Shown: positions 5,331 to 7,869 of the stretch, in pieces
How the letters are laid out: each line of letters begins with the position of its first letter
Position numbering within the stretch: the stretch's first letter is position 1
NCBI GenBank assembly: GCA_040880365.1
Contig: JBBDIO010000048.1
Coordinates: 1-7,869 of the forward strand
Length of the DNA stretch: 7,869 nucleotides
Direction: 5' to 3'
Source of the DNA: JBBDIO01 sp040880365
GTDB lineage: Bacteria > Chloroflexota > Anaerolineae > Caldilineales > Caldilineaceae
Made by a program: the position numbers and the translations under genes
Notes under the pieces: model-generated
What the model was told of the DNA's origin: nothing
What the model saw: only the letters and a program-made list of their open reading frames with translations
Databases searched by the model: none

Positions 5331-6413
5331 GAAACGCTGACCGAACGCCAGCGCACTATTTTGCGTTTGGTGGTGCAGGAATATGTAGAAACCGCGCAGC
5401 CGGTGGGGTCTACGGTGATTGCGCGCCAGGGTGAATTGGGCGTGAGTCCGGCGACCATTCGCAACGAGCTGGCGGCGCTGGAACGCGCCGGGTTGCTGAC
5501 CCATCCGCATACCAGCGCCGGGCGGATTCCTACCGACGCGGGGTATCGCTTTTTTGTGAAGCATCTGATGGCCGCGCCCGAACTGCCTTCTGCCGACCGC
5601 CGCTATATCCGCATCCAGTTTGGCGAAGTGGGGCAGGAGATGGATCAGTGGCTGCGCCTGAGCACCTCTTTGCTGGCGCGCACGACCCAGTCTGCCGCGC
5701 TGGCGACCGCACCGCGTTCGCATCAGAGCCGCTACAAGCATGTGGAACTGGTCGCCATTCATGGCGCGAAGATTCTGGTTGTGCTGGTGTTGCAACAAGG
5801 CGCGGTTTTGCAGCAGATGGTGGATTTGGAAGAGCCGGTGGCACAGCCCGAATTGAGCAAAATCAGCAATGAACTCAACGACAGGCTGGCGGGGCTGGGT
5901 GCGCCGGGGATACGCAAACAAGATCCGATCCTGTCTGCATTTGCGGCCCAGGTCGCCGATTTAATCGTGGATATGATGCAGCGATTGGATAGCCAGGGCG
6001 CCAGCCAGATCTATCGGGATGGTCTGACCCAGGTATTGGATTTGCCCGAATTTGCCGAAGGCGACAATGTGCGGCGAATTGTGCATGTGTTTGAAGAACC
6101 TTCGCTGCTGGAACAAGTGGTGGAAGATTTTGGACACAATCTGTCGGGCAGTCTTATTGAGAGTACTGGCAACCGGGCGGGTCCTGCGGGCGATATTCAT
6201 GTGCTCATCGCAGGTGATGGACGCTTTGCCGAGCTGCGCGATATCAGCATTGTGCTGGCGCGCTATGGCGTCTATGAAGAAGCGACGGGCGTATTGGGCG
6301 TGATTGGGCCGGTGCGCATGTCTTACCGGCGCACAATGGGCGCGGTGCGCTATGTGGCGGCGCTGATGAGTGAGCGTGTCGAAGAACTCTACGGTCCCCA
6401 ATCCCAGGGATAG
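5307..6413 (+). CDS. hrcA: Heat-inducible transcription repressor HrcA
   Basis: HrcA is a dimeric repressor that binds CIRCE operators of chaperone genes and depends on GroE for folding. This 368-residue form has the family's winged helix-turn-helix: LTERQRTILRLVVQEY, QPVGS, then SPATIRNELAALERAGLL and the wing HPHTSAGRIPTDAGYR (about residues 10-90). GAF-like and dimerisation regions follow, ending with the conserved GVLGVIGPVRMSYRRTM and a short tail. Usual lengths are about 340-350. ATG 5307 puts LTERQ near the N-terminus as in relatives, but it has no clear SD. ATG 5259 would overlap the previous gene by 11 bp and add a Ser/Asn-rich stretch; it is a real alternative. No CIRCE-like TTAGCACTC/GAGTGCTAA was found in front of hrcA or grpE. 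A hairpin covers its stop codon, and grpE follows 123 bp later. Confidence 0.95.
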   Translation: MSVSSLPLETLTERQRTILRLVVQEYVETAQPVGSTVIARQGELGVSPATIRNELAALERAGLLTHPHTSAGRIPTDAGYRFFVKHLMAAPELPSADRRYIRIQFGEVGQEMDQWLRLSTSLLARTTQSAALATAPRSHQSRYKHVELVAIHGAKILVVLVLQQGAVLQQMVDLEEPVAQPELSKISNELNDRLAGLGAPGIRKQDPILSAFAAQVADLIVDMMQRLDSQGASQIYRDGLTQVLDLPEFAEGDNVRRIVHVFEEPSLLEQVVEDFGHNLSGSLIESTGNRAGPAGDIHVLIAGDGRFAELRDISIVLARYGVYEEATGVLGVIGPVRMSYRRTMGAVRYVAALMSERVEELYGPQSQG

Positions 6414-6416
6414 GGG
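6396..6416 (+). terminator. Hairpin over the hrcA stop codon, possible attenuator
   Basis: CCCC (6396-6399) and ATCC (6401-6404) pair with GGAT (6408-6411) and GGGG (6413-6416), leaving a CAG loop and one A-A mismatch. The TAG stop at 6411-6413 is inside the stem. No T-run follows, so it is not a classical intrinsic terminator. It may lower readthrough to grpE or protect the hrcA mRNA end. The pairing is visible; the role is inferred. Confidence 0.4.
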
Positions 6417-6461
6417 GTGGCGGGCAGATGGGTCGGACGCGCATGACAAATAAAATCTGGT

Positions 6462-6503
6462 ATGCAATCAATTTGATACACGAGATTGCATCATGAATTG
6501 CAT
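6462..6503. promoter_or_regulatory. ATTGCAT inverted and direct repeats before grpE, candidate operator
   Basis: ATGCAATC (6462-6469) and GATTGCAT (6484-6491) are perfect 8-bp inverted arms with a 14-bp spacer. A third half-site, AATTGCAT, follows at 6496-6503. The element ends 33 bp before the grpE ATG. It is not CIRCE, whose arms are TTAGCACTC with a 9-bp spacer. No convincing -35/-10 pair was found in 6414-6536, so a separate grpE promoter is not established. Confidence 0.5.
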
Positions 6504-6522
6504 AGTGAACTGAGTAGTGAAC

Positions 6523-6527
6523 GAGGT
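6523..6527 (+). promoter_or_regulatory. Ribosome binding site deciding the grpE start
   Basis: GAGGT lies 9 nt before ATG 6537. This supports 6537 over the in-frame ATT or other upstream codons, which would read through the ATTGCAT repeat element. Confidence 0.7.
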
Positions 6528-6536
6528 AAATTGATT

Positions 6537-7355
6537 ATGGCAAACGAAAACGAAAATAAATCAGCAGGCAAATCTTCAGATATGGACAGCGCGGTGAACA
6601 AAAAAGAACATGTGCCCGAAGATGATGTGGTGAACGACGACGCCAATCCCCCCGAGCGGGATATGATGAGCGAAGGCTCGCCGCCGCCCTCAGAGATTGA
6701 GAGCGACGTGGACCCCGCAGAACTGGACGAGTCGGTGACCATCGACGTGCAAAGCGATGCGGAAAGCGATGCGGAAAGCGATGATGGCGAGGCAGGCACA
6801 GGGGAAGATAGTGACGGCGCGCCCGACGATCCGGTGGCGGTTTTGCAGGCGGAACTGGCCGCAGCCCAGGCCAAAGCCGCGGAATATCTGGATAGGATGC
6901 AGCGCACCGCGGCCGATTATCAGAATTCCCGGCGTCGCCAGGAAAAGCAGATGGCCGATGACATTGAACGGGCAAACGGCCAGCTGATTAAGCGTCTGTT
7001 GCCGGTGCTCGACGATTTTAATCTGGCGTTTGAGAATGTGCCGGAACATCTGGCGGTGGGCGCGGCTGCATCTGAAAACGGCAAGAGCGCACCTGCATCG
7101 GAAGACGGCAACGCCGCCGAGCAAGCCTGGGTCAACGGCTTCCGCCAGATCCACAAGAAGCTGCTGGATACGCTGACCGAGCAGGGGCTGGAAGTGATGC
7201 CCAGCGAAGGCCAGTTCGATCCCGCCTGGCACGAAGCGATTGCTTCGGAGCCGAGCGAAAGCGTGGAAAGCGGGCACATTCTGGAGACCCTGCGCGCGGG
7301 CTATCTGTATAAAGGACAGGTGCTGCGTCCGGCGATGATTCGCGTGGCCGGCTAG
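6537..7355 (+). CDS. grpE: GrpE nucleotide exchange factor of DnaK, long acidic form
   Basis: GrpE releases ADP from DnaK and so drives the Hsp70 cycle in the cytoplasm. This copy is 272 residues, against about 180-200 in most bacteria. Residues 1-100 are a highly acidic, disordered-looking extension (SDAESDAESD and similar) encoded partly by a 12-bp repeat. The family core starts near 101 with a coiled coil (LQAELAAAQAKAAEYLDRMQR, then DYQNSRRRQEKQ). LIKRLLPVLDDFNLAF (150-165) marks the transition to the dimer bundle. The C-terminal beta domain carries GLEVMPSEGQFDPAWHEAI and GYLYKGQVLRPAMIRVA (about 217-271). Between these is an insertion (about 175-195) rich in Ala, Ser and Glu, built from a 27-bp duplication. 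The start has a strong SD. It lies downstream of hrcA, the usual partner, but is followed by an acetyltransferase gene rather than dnaK. Confidence 0.95.
   Translation: MANENENKSAGKSSDMDSAVNKKEHVPEDDVVNDDANPPERDMMSEGSPPPSEIESDVDPAELDESVTIDVQSDAESDAESDDGEAGTGEDSDGAPDDPVAVLQAELAAAQAKAAEYLDRMQRTAADYQNSRRRQEKQMADDIERANGQLIKRLLPVLDDFNLAFENVPEHLAVGAAASENGKSAPASEDGNAAEQAWVNGFRQIHKKLLDTLTEQGLEVMPSEGQFDPAWHEAIASEPSESVESGHILETLRAGYLYKGQVLRPAMIRVAG
6751..6783 (+). repeat. 12-bp tandem repeat in the acidic tail of grpE
   Basis: AAAGCGATGCGG is present at 6751-6762 and 6763-6774, and AAAGCGATG at 6775-6783. It encodes the Ser-Asp-Ala-Glu repeat and keeps frame, so copy-number change would only lengthen the acidic tail. 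Confidence 0.8.
7068..7111 (+). repeat. 27-bp duplication inside grpE
   Basis: GCATCTGAAAACGGCAA (7068-7084) and GCATCGGAAGACGGCAA (7095-7111) match at 15 of 17 bases with a 27-bp period, giving ASENGKSAP followed by ASEDGNAAE. The 9-residue duplication lies between the coiled-coil/bundle and the C-terminal region of GrpE. Confidence 0.7.
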
Positions 7356-7374
7356 GGTTGGGCAGAAGTTAAGG

Positions 7375-7391
7375 CGTCCTGGTAGGGGACG
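7375..7391 (+). other. Weak hairpin between grpE and the acetyltransferase gene
   Basis: CGTCC (7375-7379) pairs with GGACG (7387-7391) across a 7-nt loop. There is no T-run, so it is not a convincing terminator, and transcription may continue into the next gene. Confidence 0.25.
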
Positions 7392-7408
7392 TGGGAATCA
7401 GGGGGAAC

Positions 7409-7869
7409 ATGGCTGTTCTAGATGCCGCGCCGGGGCGCATACGCAGCGGGGTTAAATCGGGGCTACGCGCCTTTGATATCGGGCGCGATTTGCGTCCGGT
7501 GGCGGAATTGATCGCCCAGGCCTTTATGAATGAACTGGATCCCCGCGGCCAGGCCGCGTTGCGCGAGATGCGTCTGTTGAGCCACCTGAGTGGGCTGATC
7601 AAGCTGCTCAATCGGGGCACGGGCGAATTCGATGATGTCTTCAACGGCTTTGTCTGGGTGGAAGAAGGCAAAATCGTGGGCAATATCACGGTGCAGCGGG
7701 CCGATAAATTCGGCAATCGCTGGCAGATTGCCAATGTCGCGGTGGCCCCGGCCTATCGGGGACGCGGGATTGCCCGCGCGATGTTGGCGCGTGCGCTGGA
7801 ATACATCGACGATGCCGCGGGGCAGTGGGCCGTGTTGCAGGTTTATGACCGCAACCAGGTGGCGCGCAC
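7409..7869 (+). CDS. GNAT-family N-acetyltransferase, 3' end cut by the window
   Basis: The frame from ATG 7409 is open to the window edge, giving 153 residues plus two bases. It has the GNAT acetyl-CoA fold pattern. An N-terminal helix pair (LRPVAELIAQAFMNEL) leads to strands ending in GFVWVEEGKIVGNITV. The core motif IANVAVAPAYRGRGIARAML holds the RGRGIA pyrophosphate-binding loop (about residues 119-124). LEYIDDAAGQWAVLQVYDRNQVAR follows, resembling the usual N-x-x-A segment before the final strand. The substrate cannot be predicted. The start is preceded by AGGGGGA at 7400-7406, rather close to the ATG; a GTG at 7391 is in frame. It starts 53 bp after grpE and may be cotranscribed, although an acetyltransferase is not part of the standard chaperone operon. 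Confidence 0.85.
   Translation, partial: MAVLDAAPGRIRSGVKSGLRAFDIGRDLRPVAELIAQAFMNELDPRGQAALREMRLLSHLSGLIKLLNRGTGEFDDVFNGFVWVEEGKIVGNITVQRADKFGNRWQIANVAVAPAYRGRGIARAMLARALEYIDDAAGQWAVLQVYDRNQVAR

Noticed and set aside
5270..6536. CIRCE operator near hrcA or grpE
   Set aside because: Neither TTAGCACTC nor GAGTGCTAA, nor a near match with a 9-bp spacer, was seen.
6690..7277. 195-codon open frame on the - strand
   Set aside because: It is antisense to grpE, with no family motif.
1..7869. tRNA, rRNA, insertion sequence or phage genes
   Set aside because: No cloverleaf, rRNA signature, transposase or phage motif was recognised on either strand by eye.

Overview
The window comes from a moderately GC-rich bacterial chromosome. 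Ten Ns at 4988-4997 mark an assembly gap, which suggests draft or metagenome-derived sequence. An hrcA-grpE heat-shock pair, a DELPQL-type sugar-phosphate transferase and a Rho ATPase are all bacterial hallmarks. The overall flavour recalls Chloroflexota, but no marker here settles the phylum, so that is a tentative inference.

Layout, left to right. (1) 1-180 is the leader of a Rho-type transcription terminator gene (181-1293, +). (2) A metal-dependent endonuclease/exonuclease/phosphatase (EEP) gene (2174-1290, -) converges on rho, and the two stop codons overlap by 4 bp. (3) 2175-2517 is a divergent regulatory region. It holds an extended -10 promoter for the EEP gene, a TTGACC/TACAAT promoter for the rightward genes, and a cluster of TTGACC repeats with a perfect palindrome. 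(4) A GT2 glycosyltransferase (2518-3657, +) and a polyprenyl glycosylphosphotransferase (3782-5269, +, interrupted by the Ns) form an envelope or exopolysaccharide module. (5) hrcA (5307-6413, +) and grpE (6537-7355, +) form a heat-shock module. (6) A GNAT acetyltransferase (7409 onward, +) runs off the right edge.

How the genes fit together. The glycosyltransferase and glycosylphosphotransferase probably act in one pathway: the transferase loads the first sugar phosphate on a lipid carrier and GT2 enzymes extend it. HrcA is the usual repressor of chaperone genes and GrpE is the nucleotide exchange factor of DnaK, but dnaK and dnaJ are not in the window and no CIRCE operator was found. All genes from 2518 onward point the same way with gaps of 37-125 bp, so they could be cotranscribed from the 2341-2370 promoter, with possible internal control points at a hairpin over the hrcA stop and an inverted repeat before grpE.

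The strongest oddity is the Rho protein. Its ATPase motor is intact and aligns with E. coli Rho with no apparent indel over the core, but the N-terminal helix-bundle domain is missing. The aromatic residues of the primary RNA-binding site, and the R-loop lysine of the secondary site, are replaced. A second theme is a recurring ATTTGCAT/ATTGCAT motif in front of the glycosylphosphotransferase, hrcA and grpE. I did not find a clearly new multi-gene system.
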